The notes under the pieces: model-generated
Told to the model about the DNA's origin: nothing
The model's database searches: none
The model's input: only the letters and a program-made list of their open reading frames with translations
Origin: Frondihabitans australicus
GTDB taxonomy: Bacteria; Actinomycetota; Actinomycetes; Actinomycetales; Microbacteriaceae
Assembly: GCF_003634555.1 (NCBI RefSeq)
Contig: NZ_RBKS01000001.1
Coordinates: 1,612,001-1,676,000 of the forward strand
Length of the DNA stretch: 64,000 nucleotides
Direction of reading: 5' to 3'
Program-made: the position numbers and the translations under genes
Shown here: one piece after another, positions 1 to 7,379 of the stretch
Layout of the letters: each line of letters begins with the position of its first letter
Numbering within the stretch: the stretch's first letter is position 1

Positions 1-254
1 TCACCCGCGACGAGGCGGGCGAGGCCGAGACGGGCGAGACCGAGCGGAGCCGGTTCTCGTCGGGCAGAGACGTCTCGTTCGTGCGGCTGCGGCCCGAGCG
101 GGTGCTCGAGGTGCGCTACGACCAGATGGAGGGCGACCGGTTCCGGCACACCGTCCAGTTCGAGCGCTGGCGGCCCGACTGCGAGGCGGCGTCGTGCACC
201 TACGAGCAGCTGGAGATCCCGGCCGCCTACGACCTCGACCGGGTGCTGCAGTAG
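1..254 (+). CDS. ATP-dependent DNA ligase, C-terminal end (partial)
   Basis: The reading frame is open from the left edge (first full codon at base 3) to TAG at 252-254, giving about 83 residues. The stretch RFRHTVQFERWRPDC followed by SCTYEQLEIP is the characteristic end of the OB-fold domain of actinobacterial ATP-dependent DNA ligases (LigC/LigD-ligase type), which join nicks through a ligase-AMP intermediate and act in repair. The catalytic lysine domain lies outside the window, so the exact subfamily cannot be decided. It converges on the SRPBCC gene ending at 271. Confidence 0.7.
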   Translation, partial: TRDEAGEAETGETERSRFSSGRDVSFVRLRPERVLEVRYDQMEGDRFRHTVQFERWRPDCEAASCTYEQLEIPAAYDLDRVLQ

Positions 255-270
255 CCCCGCGCGGCAGGTG

Positions 271-708
271 TCAGGCCTTCGGCGCGACCTTCCGCAGGCC
301 GTCGAGTACCTGCTGCCAGTTCGACGACGAGTGCTCCGTGGCCTCCACGGAGTCGTTGCCGGTCTGCTCGACCGAGACGCGGCAGCCGCCGTCGATCGGC
401 TGCACCCGGTAGGTCACGCGCTGCCAGTTCTCGGGGACGTTTTCCTTGCCGCTCATCGGGCTGAAGAAGCTCGTGACCAGCAGGAGCGGCTCGGTCTTGT
501 CGAGCACCTTGCCGCGGTCTTCGTAGGGCTTGCCCTCCCACTCGCCGGAGTAGGTGATGTCGCTTCCGACCTCCCAGTCGGTGGTCACCTTCGTGCCGAA
601 GAAGTACTCGGCCACGAGGTCCGGGTCGGTGAGAGCGCGCCAGCACTGGTCGGGGTCGGCGTCGACGACGACGGTGGCGCGGGCGGTGAGGTCTTCTGGG
701 TCGGACAT
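271..708 (-). CDS. SRPBCC (AHSA1-like) domain protein
   Basis: A 145-residue protein starting MSDPEDLTARATVVVDADPD. The order VDADPDQCWRALTDPDLVAEYFFG, a central WEVGSDITYSGEWEGKPY and a C-terminal helix ending in NWQQVLDGLRKVA fit the helix-grip fold of activator-of-Hsp90/SRPBCC proteins, which bind small hydrophobic ligands. No ligand can be named. I chose the ATG at 708 because GCAGGATGG lies about 8 nt upstream; an in-frame ATG at 717 would add three residues. It is divergent from a second SRPBCC gene, so the pair may have arisen by duplication. Confidence 0.8.
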   Translation of the reverse strand: MSDPEDLTARATVVVDADPDQCWRALTDPDLVAEYFFGTKVTTDWEVGSDITYSGEWEGKPYEDRGKVLDKTEPLLLVTSFFSPMSGKENVPENWQRVTYRVQPIDGGCRVSVEQTGNDSVEATEHSSSNWQQVLDGLRKVAPKA

Positions 709-747
709 GGCGCCCATCCTGCTCTTCCGCCGGAGCGGATGCACCGA

Positions 748-753
748 TATATT
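748..753 (+). promoter_or_regulatory. -10 element TATATT, leaderless start of the 760 gene
   Basis: TATATT at 748-753 is followed by six bases and then ATG at 760. There is no Shine-Dalgarno in between. It is the most AT-rich spot in the neighbourhood and a good match to a sigma-70 -10 box, so transcription probably begins at the start codon. The -35 region is not convincing. Confidence 0.55.
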
Positions 754-759
754 ACGAGC

Positions 760-1218
760 ATGACCGAGTTCTCGACCATCGAACGCCGCACCGTGATCGA
801 CGCCCCGGCGTCCGCGATCCTGCCCCATATCGACGACTTCACGAAGTGGGTGGCCTGGTCGCCGTGGGAGGGGTCGGACGACGACCTGAAGCGCACCTAC
901 GGCGGCACGCAGGGTTCGGTCGGGGCGACCTACGCCTGGGACGGCAATCGCAAGGCCGGCGCCGGCACCATGGAGGTGACGGCAAGGTCGTCGACGGGCG
1001 TCGACATCGCGCTCGCGTTCACACGGCCCTGGAAGTCGCAGAGCACCGCGCTCTTCCGCCTCGACGAGCAGGGCGGCGCCACGACCGTCACCTGGACCAT
1101 GCGGTCGCCGAAGAACTTCCAGTCGCGCGTCATGGGCATCTTCATGAACATGGACAAGCTCGTCGGGGGCGACTTCGAGAAGGGCCTCGCGAAGCTCAAG
1201 GGCGTCGTCGAGGCCTGA
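760..1218 (+). CDS. SRPBCC family protein (polyketide cyclase-like)
   Basis: A 152-residue protein beginning MTEFSTIERRTVIDAPASAI. The N-terminal strand 'IERRTVIDAPASAILPHIDDFTKWVAWSPWE', the LAFTRPWKSQSTALFRL strand and a C-terminal helix FEKGLAKLKGVV are typical of the polyketide-cyclase/SRPBCC fold, a soluble lipophilic-ligand binding barrel. Function is unknown. It is divergent from the AHSA1-like gene at 271-708 with only 51 bp between start codons, so both promoters must overlap. The likely mRNA is leaderless (TATATT six bases before the ATG). Confidence 0.75.
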   Translation: MTEFSTIERRTVIDAPASAILPHIDDFTKWVAWSPWEGSDDDLKRTYGGTQGSVGATYAWDGNRKAGAGTMEVTARSSTGVDIALAFTRPWKSQSTALFRLDEQGGATTVTWTMRSPKNFQSRVMGIFMNMDKLVGGDFEKGLAKLKGVVEA

Positions 1219-1279
1219 CGCCGACCGTCCGGCCATTCGTCCCCGGGCGGCGCGGCCCACGGCGGCGTAGACAGGTCTC

Positions 1280-1780
1280 ATGGGTTTGGGGACGACACTT
1301 CTTCGCATCACCGTCGGCGGTCTCTTCGTGGGCCACGGCCTGCAGAAGCTCACCGGGGCCTTCGACGGGCCGGGTCTCGCGGGCGTCGAGGGCATGATGA
1401 AATCGCTCGACATGCACCCGGCCCGGCGCAACGCGCTGTTGGCCAGCGCCACCGAGACCTTCGGCGGTGCCGCCCTGGTGCTCGGCGCCGGCACGCCGCT
1501 GGCGGCCGCCGGCCTGATCGGCTCGATGTCGACGGCCATCCGCAAGGTCCACGGCCCCAAGGGCGTCTGGAACTCGGGCGGCGGCTACGAGTACAACGCC
1601 GTGCTCATCGCGGCCCTCGCGGCTCTCGCCGCCGGCCCCGGCAAGGCGTCGTTCGACGCCATCACGGGCCACAAGAAGTGGGGTGTGGGCGGCACGCTCT
1701 TCGCCCTCGGCGTCGGCTTCGCCTCCTCGGCCGCAGTCATCGAGTACGGCCGACGGAGCGCACCACTCGAGTCGGCCTGA
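1280..1780 (+). CDS. DoxX family membrane protein
   Basis: A 166-residue protein with about four hydrophobic segments. The start MGLGTTLLRITVGGLFVGHG followed by LQKLTG and later WNSGGGYEYNAVLIAALAAL is the DoxX/SURF4-like signature; such proteins sit in the cytoplasmic membrane and have been linked to redox or thiol homeostasis, but the reaction here is unknown. TAGACA lies six bases before the ATG with no Shine-Dalgarno, suggesting a leaderless transcript. It follows the SRPBCC gene by 61 bp in the same direction. Confidence 0.8.
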   Translation: MGLGTTLLRITVGGLFVGHGLQKLTGAFDGPGLAGVEGMMKSLDMHPARRNALLASATETFGGAALVLGAGTPLAAAGLIGSMSTAIRKVHGPKGVWNSGGGYEYNAVLIAALAALAAGPGKASFDAITGHKKWGVGGTLFALGVGFASSAAVIEYGRRSAPLESA

Positions 1781-1853
1781 ACTCGTCCTCGCGGACGACC
1801 GATCTCGTCCTGAGGCACGAGAGCCTGTCGGCGGCCTCGCCTAGGCTCGACGG

Positions 1854-2570
1854 GTGCCCTCAGGAAAGCGACGCTCCCCCGCGCGCCGACGCCGCCCCTC
1901 CGCGGCCCGTCGGCGGTCGCGTCGTGCTGCTCCCGGCGTCGCCTCCCGCCTGACCGGCTTCGGCATCGCGATCGGCGCCGGCGCGGTCGTGACGCTGCTC
2001 GTCGCGCTCGTGGTCGCTGTCGCGGGCTCCGGCATCGGCCACGGCCTGGGGGCTCTGGCCGCAGGATCCGGCACCTCGTCGTCCTCCGAGACGTCGATCG
2101 CCGTCTCCTGCCCCGCCGCGAAACCCGTGCAGATCGGCACCGTGCTGGTGCCTGCGGGCCCGGTGGACGGCTACTGCCAGGACCGCCTCATCAACGCCGC
2201 GCACATCATCAACGCCGCCCGCGCGCAGGGCATCGGCACACGCACCCAGGAGGTCGGCGTGATGACCGCCATGGGCGAGTCGAGCCTGGTCAACATCGAC
2301 CACGGCGACGTCGCAGGGCCTGACAGCCGAGGGCTGTTCCAGCAGCGCGACAACGGCGCCTGGGGCAGCTACTCCGACCGGATGACCCCGTACATCGCCG
2401 CCACCCACTTCTTCGACAAGCTGATCCGGGTGCCGGGCTGGCAGACCATGCAGCCGTCGCTCCTGGCGCACACCGTGCAGGTGAACTCCGACCCGAACCA
2501 CTACGCGTCGTACTGGCCCGCGGCCGTCGCCGTCGTCCAGGCGCTCACCGGGCAGTCAGTGGCGAGCTGA
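1854..2570 (+). CDS. secreted or membrane-anchored lysozyme-like (SLT-type) protein
   Basis: A 238-residue protein. Residues 1-30 are extremely basic (KRRSPARRRRPSAARRRSRR) and precede one hydrophobic anchor around residues 35-60, so the rest is extracytoplasmic. The domain at about 110-235 contains INAARAQGIGTRTQEVGVMTAMGES, GPDSRGLFQQRDNGAWGSY and HTVQVNSDPNHYASYWP. This is the lytic-transglycosylase-like domain often seen in actinobacterial cell-wall proteins; the E of MGES is the expected acid. The start is GTG at 1854, six bases after a TAGGCT -10 box (1842-1847), so the mRNA is probably leaderless. Role: peptidoglycan remodelling, inferred. Confidence 0.7.
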   Translation: MPSGKRRSPARRRRPSAARRRSRRAAPGVASRLTGFGIAIGAGAVVTLLVALVVAVAGSGIGHGLGALAAGSGTSSSSETSIAVSCPAAKPVQIGTVLVPAGPVDGYCQDRLINAAHIINAARAQGIGTRTQEVGVMTAMGESSLVNIDHGDVAGPDSRGLFQQRDNGAWGSYSDRMTPYIAATHFFDKLIRVPGWQTMQPSLLAHTVQVNSDPNHYASYWPAAVAVVQALTGQSVAS

Positions 2571-2610
2571 CGCACGCGGCGGTCGTCTCGCGCCGACCGT
2601 CTCGCGCCGG

Positions 2611-3036
2611 CTAGACCTGCGACTCGGGCGACCCCGCGATGTTCACGAGCCACTTGACGCCGAACCGGTCGACGAGCTGCCCGAACGAGTCGCCCCAGGG
2701 CGCCTTCTCGAGCGGCGTCAGGATCGTCGCGCCGTCGCTCAGGGCCTGCCAGTACCCCGTGAGCGCAGCCTCGTCGTCGCCGCCGAGCATGACCGAGACG
2801 TTGTCGCCGAAGGTGACCTCCATCGTCTCGGGGACGTCGGAGCCCATGAGGACGAAGCCCGCGTCGCTGATGAGGCGCGAGTGCATGATGTTGTCGACCT
2901 GGTCGGGCCACTGGGTGATGCCGAAAGACCCGAACGTGGTGATGTCGAGCTCGCCGCCGAGCACCGACTGGTAGAAGGTCATCGCGTCGCGGGCCTGCCC
3001 ACGGAAGTTGATGTAGGGCGCGAGCACGGTGCTCAT
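2611..3036 (-). CDS. VOC family protein (PhnB/glyoxalase-like)
   Basis: A 141-residue protein. 'LAPYINFRGQARDAMTFYQSVLGGEL' at the N-terminus, 'MHSRLISDAGFVLMGSDVP' in the middle and 'PWGDSFGQLVDRFGVKWLVNI' at the C-terminus match the PhnB-like branch of the vicinal-oxygen-chelate superfamily, which uses paired beta-alpha-beta modules for metal or ligand binding. The catalytic role is unknown. GGAG lies about 7 nt upstream of the ATG. The next gene upstream, at 3061-3714, is on the same strand and ends 25 bp away. Confidence 0.85.
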   Translation of the reverse strand: MSTVLAPYINFRGQARDAMTFYQSVLGGELDITTFGSFGITQWPDQVDNIMHSRLISDAGFVLMGSDVPETMEVTFGDNVSVMLGGDDEAALTGYWQALSDGATILTPLEKAPWGDSFGQLVDRFGVKWLVNIAGSPESQV

Positions 3037-3060
3037 GATGGTCTCCGTCCGGCGCTGCGG

Positions 3061-3714
3061 TCAGCGCTCCTGGGCGCGATAGTAGCCGAAGCCGACGACA
3101 CCGAGGGCGAGGGCCGTGACGATCTTCACGACCGTGATCACGACGAGCGAGTCGGTGCTGCCGATCACGACGGCGGAGGCGATCGCGCACGCCAGGGCGC
3201 CGAACAGGCTCCAGCGGCTGAACCCGTGGGCGACGCCGGCGCGCACCACCGTGACGCCCGCCACGAGGCCCGCCAGGACGCTGATGACGATCAGGGCGGT
3301 CGAGACGGCCACGAGGTCGTAGTTGATCGCGGAGGTGCGGAAGACGTAGGTGTAGCCGATGTACGCGACCAGCGACAGGAACCAGCACCCCGAGAACGCG
3401 TACACCGCGAGATGCCCGAGCGGCGAGTCACCGACGAGCCCGTGGGGCGCCCAGCGCCAGCCGCCCGAGGCCAGCAGGGGCCCGGCGGAGGCCAGCACGA
3501 CGGCGGCGGCCACGAAGAGCGTCATGAAGCCGGCGAACAGGACGGGCGACGTGCCGGGCCCGAGCACGAAGTACTCGGCGGCGGTGGCCAGGGCGAGCAG
3601 GAGCCCGCCGATCGCCATCCGGCCACCGCCCCGGCGTTGCCACGGGCGCTCTGGAAGAGGTTCGGTATCCCGTCGTCCCCCCACGAGAGTGATCCGTTCG
3701 TCGGTGTCGGTCAT
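3061..3714 (-). CDS. multi-pass membrane protein of unknown function
   Basis: A 217-residue protein with a basic N-terminal 33 residues and about six hydrophobic segments (for example GGLLLALATAAEYFVLG, LFAGFMTLFVAAAVVL and VVITVVKIVTALALGVVGF). I do not recognise a family. It sits directly upstream of the VOC gene and could be co-transcribed with it. CAGAAT lies eight bases before the ATG and no Shine-Dalgarno is visible, so it may be another leaderless gene. A small membrane transporter or sensor subunit is possible; nothing in the sequence decides it. Confidence 0.6.
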   Translation of the reverse strand: MTDTDERITLVGGRRDTEPLPERPWQRRGGGRMAIGGLLLALATAAEYFVLGPGTSPVLFAGFMTLFVAAAVVLASAGPLLASGGWRWAPHGLVGDSPLGHLAVYAFSGCWFLSLVAYIGYTYVFRTSAINYDLVAVSTALIVISVLAGLVAGVTVVRAGVAHGFSRWSLFGALACAIASAVVIGSTDSLVVITVVKIVTALALGVVGFGYYRAQER

Positions 3715-3850
3715 CGTCGGGCATTCTGGCAGTGACGGGCGCGGTCCGCGACTGGGACGATCCGTCTACGGACGGCACGCGCACACGGGCGCGCTCCGGG
3801 GGCGCGAGCACGCGCGCGACGAGGCGCTCGACGAGACCGTCCGGCTCGGG

Positions 3851-4234
3851 TCAGCCGAAGACGGGAGACGGGCTCGGCGCGGGCGCCGGAATCTTGATGG
3901 GCGGCGCGAAGGCCTTCTTGACGCCCTTCCAGATCTTCTTCATGCGGCCGTTGAACCAGTCATCGTCGTCCTTGTGGTTCTTGATCTCGGTCCAGCTGAG
4001 GTAGACCGCGAACAGCAGGCTGATGACGGAGAACGGCTGGCCGATGACGAGGCCGATCACGCCCTGGACGGCGAAGCCGATGTTGACGGTCCAGCTCAGG
4101 ATCCGGCGCTGCGTCAGCAGGACGTACCTCTGCCGGGACCCCTTCACGGCCTGCCGCGCCCGCACGCTGATCACCGTCTCGGCCAGGATCAAGCCGAACA
4201 GGCACATCGAGACCACGTAGCTGAGGGCGTCCAT
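3851..4234 (-). CDS. small membrane protein of unknown function
   Basis: A 127-residue protein starting MDALSYVVSMCLFGLIL. I place the start at 4234 because GAGGAG precedes it with about 4 nt spacing; the open frame extends further upstream without a better site. It has an N-terminal hydrophobic segment, a basic loop (RARQAVKGSRQRYVLLTQRR), two more hydrophobic segments (VNIGFAVQGVIGLVIG and SVISLLFAVYLSW), then a basic helix RMKKIWKGVKKAF and a proline-rich tail IPAPAPSPSP. No family recognised. The lysine-rich tail suggests a cytoplasmic C-terminus. Confidence 0.6.
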   Translation of the reverse strand: MDALSYVVSMCLFGLILAETVISVRARQAVKGSRQRYVLLTQRRILSWTVNIGFAVQGVIGLVIGQPFSVISLLFAVYLSWTEIKNHKDDDDWFNGRMKKIWKGVKKAFAPPIKIPAPAPSPSPVFG

Positions 4235-4380
4235 CTCTCCTCGAAACCGCCGCCGCGTTCGCACGGCGCACTCCATTGTCGCGCGTCTGCGCGCCCAGCG
4301 GCAGACCCGCGCCTGTGAGTGGCCCATGCAACCCCTCGTTGACCCCCGAGCGTCACCGGTGTTACCGTGGCCGCGAATCA

Positions 4381-4396
4381 ACTAAACCGGTTCAGT
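4381..4396. promoter_or_regulatory. LacI-type operator upstream of the orphan sugar-binding protein
   Basis: ACTAAACCGGTTCAGT is a palindrome with one mismatched pair and a central CCGG, the layout bound by LacI/GalR-family repressors. It ends 31 bp before the ATG at 4428, which suits repression of initiation. The responsible regulator is not adjacent; the LacI gene in this window is 55 kb away and its own target sites have a different core. Confidence 0.7.
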
Positions 4397-4427
4397 TCAC
4401 ACCGTTCACACGAGGGAGTGTCGACAC

Positions 4428-5762
4428 ATGGGTGAGTCATCGTTCTTCCGCCGCATCTCCGAGCAGCCGGTCTCGCGGCGGACTCTTCTCGCCGGCAGCC
4501 TCGGAGCCGCGGCCGCCGCCGGCCTCGCGGCGTGCTCGTCGGCCGGCGGATCGTCGTCCGCAGGGTCGAACATCAAGTTCTGGGACATGGTCTGGGGCAC
4601 CGGTAACACCTACACAGCGAAGGCCAAGTCCATCGCGGGGTCGTACACACCGACCGGCAAGAACCGGGGCATCACGTACCAGTCGGTGCCGTGGGCCAAC
4701 TGGTACCAGACCTTTACGTCGGCGGCAGCCTCGAAGACGACTCCCGCGGTCTCGACCGGGGCCGCCTTCCTGCCGTTCGCGTTCCTCGAGAGCGGCGCCG
4801 TGGCTCCTGCCGACGACCTGGTCTCGAAGCTCGACAAAGCCGGGAAGAACGACTTCCTGCCGGGCCTGCTCGACGCGATGAAGACGTCGAAGGGCTACGC
4901 CGCGGTGCCGTGGTCGCTCGACCTCCGCGTGCTCTGGTACCGCGAGTCGATCCTCGAGAAGGCGGGCGCCGACGTGCCCACCGACTGGGACTCCTTCATC
5001 GCGGCCGGTACGAAGCTCAAGAAGATCGGCGTGACGGGCCTCGGCATGGCCGGATCGTCGACCACGACCGACGCGCAGCACACCGTTGCCGCGCTGCTCA
5101 TCAACAACGGCGGAGGCCTGTTCGCCGAGGACGAGTCGGTCGACTGCGTGACCGAGCGCAACATCGAGACGCTCGACTTCCTGAACGAGTGCGTCAAGAA
5201 GGGCATCATCTACGCCGGGGCGGCCGCCTACACGTCGACCAACCTCGCGACCAGCTGGACCAACGGCTCCGTGGGCATGGGGTTCAACCAGACCGGACTC
5301 GACAAGACGTTCCCGAAGGCGCAGCAGACCGACGTCAAGGTCGCCTCGCCCCTCACCGGGCCGCACGGCGACAAGGGCACGGTCTACTACATCAACCCGC
5401 TCATGATGTTCACCACGACCCCGTCGCAGTCGTCGTCGGAGGCGTTCGTCGAGTGGTACCTCGACCACATCCACGAGTTCTGGCAGGCCGGCGTCGAGAC
5501 CGACCTGCCGGTGAAGAAGAGCATCACCGACCTGGCCGTGATCAAGGGCGACCCGAACCTGGTCAAGAGCGTCAACGAGTGGCAGCCGCTCGGCAAGACG
5601 ATCGGCGCCAAGGCGCCAGCGGCGTTCGCCTCGCTCAACACCGTCGACGGCGGGTCGGCGAGCGCGACGTTCGTGCAGCAGATCATCCAGGGCCAGCAGT
5701 CGTCGAAGCAGATCCTCGAGACGCTGCAGACCTCGCTCGAGGCCGCGATCAAGAAGGGCTAG
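4428..5762 (+). CDS. sugar ABC transporter substrate-binding lipoprotein, orphan, Tat-type signal
   Basis: A 444-residue extracellular solute-binding protein (family 1 type). The signal holds a twin-arginine motif SRRTLLAG followed by the lipobox LAAC, so it is probably exported folded by Tat and lipidated on cysteine. The mature part has the usual two-lobe pattern, with 'ITYQSVPWANWYQTF', 'GYAAVPWSLDLRVLWYRESIL' and 'AGADVPTDWDSFIAAGTKL'. The ligand is probably a sugar or oligosaccharide. No permease or ATPase gene flanks it: the next gene is a convergent CGNR regulator overlapping by 4 bp. It must therefore use permeases coded elsewhere or act as a sensor. A LacI-type operator precedes it. 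Confidence 0.85.
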   Translation: MGESSFFRRISEQPVSRRTLLAGSLGAAAAAGLAACSSAGGSSSAGSNIKFWDMVWGTGNTYTAKAKSIAGSYTPTGKNRGITYQSVPWANWYQTFTSAAASKTTPAVSTGAAFLPFAFLESGAVAPADDLVSKLDKAGKNDFLPGLLDAMKTSKGYAAVPWSLDLRVLWYRESILEKAGADVPTDWDSFIAAGTKLKKIGVTGLGMAGSSTTTDAQHTVAALLINNGGGLFAEDESVDCVTERNIETLDFLNECVKKGIIYAGAAAYTSTNLATSWTNGSVGMGFNQTGLDKTFPKAQQTDVKVASPLTGPHGDKGTVYYINPLMMFTTTPSQSSSEAFVEWYLDHIHEFWQAGVETDLPVKKSITDLAVIKGDPNLVKSVNEWQPLGKTIGAKAPAAFASLNTVDGGSASATFVQQIIQGQQSSKQILETLQTSLEAAIKKG

Positions 5763-6325
5763 TCGACGTCACTCTCGTCTTCGGCGGCTGCGGCACGCGA
5801 CCGGAACGCGACCATGTTCATCCGGTTGCCGCACCGCACGCTGCAGAACCTCTTCGACCCGTTGCGAGACAGGTCGCACAGGAGCCCGGCGCAGTCGTCG
5901 GCCGCGCACACGCGCAGGCGCCACCACTCGTCCGCCCGGATCACGTCGACCATCCCGAGCGCCACCTCGACCCGGATGCGCTCGTCGAGCGGGGCGTCCT
6001 GGCTCGTCGCGTGGAGGTGCCAGTCGAGCATGTCGTGGCGGACGAGCTGCGGCAGCGCCTGCGCGTCGCGGAGCATCGCGTTCACCGCGGTGACGGCCCG
6101 GTCGCGCGACATCGACCACACCTCGCGCAGGAGGTCGCGGGTCTCGCGGACGGCCCGCAGCTCGGCCTCGTCGCCGTCGATCCGGCCGCTGTAGACGAGG
6201 AGGAGGGGCGCCAGCTGCTCGACGGTCTCGATCTCGTCGAGGCCCGATCGGCTGGCACTCCCGGCCGTGTTGCCGAGGTCGACGGCGAAGGTCAACGCGT
6301 CGATCGTGTCAGGGGCAAAATGCAA
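5759..6325 (-). CDS. CGNR zinc finger transcriptional regulator
   Basis: A 188-residue protein. The C-terminus 'RLRVCAADDCAGLLCDLSRNG' followed by KRFCSVRCGNRMNMVAFRSR is the CGNR zinc-finger domain: cysteine pairs around the name-giving C-G-N-R. The N-terminal 130 residues form the ABATE domain typical of this family (FAVDLGNTAG near the start). Such proteins are presumed stress-responsive DNA-binding regulators. It is divergent from the EamA transporter gene, with about 70 bp between starts, so that exporter is the obvious candidate target. Confidence 0.85.
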   Translation of the reverse strand: MHFAPDTIDALTFAVDLGNTAGSASRSGLDEIETVEQLAPLLLVYSGRIDGDEAELRAVRETRDLLREVWSMSRDRAVTAVNAMLRDAQALPQLVRHDMLDWHLHATSQDAPLDERIRVEVALGMVDVIRADEWWRLRVCAADDCAGLLCDLSRNGSKRFCSVRCGNRMNMVAFRSRAAAAEDESDVD

Positions 6326-6395
6326 TTTGACTCCTTACTTTCCGCGACTCTATCGTCAGAGAAAAGCTCAGTTCAAGCGTTCTCCAGGAGTCGTC

Positions 6396-7364
6396 ATGAA
6401 GCGTTCCGGCACCGGCACCGGCCTCGTCATCGCGGTGGTCGCCGCCGCGACGTTCGGCTCGTCCGGGTCCCTCGTGAAGCCGATGCTCGACGCCGGCTGG
6501 ACTCCTGCGGCCGCGGTGACCGCCCGGGCGCTCGTGGGCGGCGTGCTCCTGCTGCCGGTGGCGCTGGTGCAGCTGCGCGGGCGCTACGGCGTCCTGCTGG
6601 CGAACTGGCGCAGAATCCTGGTCATGGCCCTGATCGGTGTGGCCGGCTGCCAGCTCGCCTACTTCGCGGCCATCGAGCGCCTGCCCGTCGGCACGGCGAT
6701 CCTGCTGGAGTACATGGCGCCGCTGCTGCTCGTCGGCGTCGCCTGGGCGCGGAGCCGCCGCGTGCCGCAGACCGTGGTGCTCGTCGGCAGCGGCGTGGCC
6801 CTGGTCGGCCTCGTGCTGGTCGTGGCACCGAGCGCCGGCTCGGCCGGGCTCGACGGCCTGGGGCTCGTCTTCGGCGTGCTGGCGATGATCGGCTGCGCGA
6901 TCTACTACGTGGTCGCGGCGGCGCCATCGGGCGACCTGCCGCCGGTGGCCCTGGCCGCCGCGGGGCTGGTGATCGGGGGCGTCGTGCTCGGGATCGCCGG
7001 TGTCGCCCGGATCCTGCCGTTCGCGATGTCTGTGCACGACGTGGCGATGTTCGGGGGCGAGCGCCCGTGGTGGCTGCCGGTGCTGCTTGTCGGCGTCGTG
7101 TCGACCGCGATCGCCTACACGGCGAACATCACGGCGAGCGAGCTGCTCGGGAGCCGTCTCGCCTCATTCGCCGGACTGCTCGAGGTGGTCGCGGCGACTC
7201 TCTACGCCTGGATCCTGCTCGGCCAGGACCTCACCTGGGTGAAACTGGCCGGCGGAGTGCTGATCCTCGCCGGCATCGCGTTCGTGCGGAGCGAGCGCCC
7301 CGGGCGCTCGGCGCCGACGGCCGAGCCGGTCGTGACCGGCCCGATCGACCTCGTCCGCACGTAG
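6396..7364 (+). CDS. EamA/DMT family transporter
   Basis: A 322-residue integral membrane protein with ten predicted segments in two EamA repeats. Typical stretches are 'VAAATFGSSGSLVKPML', 'YFAAIERLPVGTAILLEYMA' with PLLLVG, and in the second half 'SELLGSRLASFAGLLEVVAA'. Members export metabolites such as amino acids or nucleosides; the substrate is not evident. The ATG at 6396 was chosen because CCAGGAG lies 5-6 nt upstream; an open frame exists further upstream but overlaps the divergent regulator. Regulation by the divergent CGNR protein is an inference from context. Confidence 0.88.
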   Translation: MKRSGTGTGLVIAVVAAATFGSSGSLVKPMLDAGWTPAAAVTARALVGGVLLLPVALVQLRGRYGVLLANWRRILVMALIGVAGCQLAYFAAIERLPVGTAILLEYMAPLLLVGVAWARSRRVPQTVVLVGSGVALVGLVLVVAPSAGSAGLDGLGLVFGVLAMIGCAIYYVVAAAPSGDLPPVALAAAGLVIGGVVLGIAGVARILPFAMSVHDVAMFGGERPWWLPVLLVGVVSTAIAYTANITASELLGSRLASFAGLLEVVAATLYAWILLGQDLTWVKLAGGVLILAGIAFVRSERPGRSAPTAEPVVTGPIDLVRT

Positions 7365-7379
7365 CGAGCGGCGGCAGCG

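Noticed and set aside
3732-3850. Short frame in the gap between two membrane-protein genes
   Set aside because: No ribosome site and Arg/Thr/Ser-rich composition; only a small CCGTC/GGACGG dyad is present.
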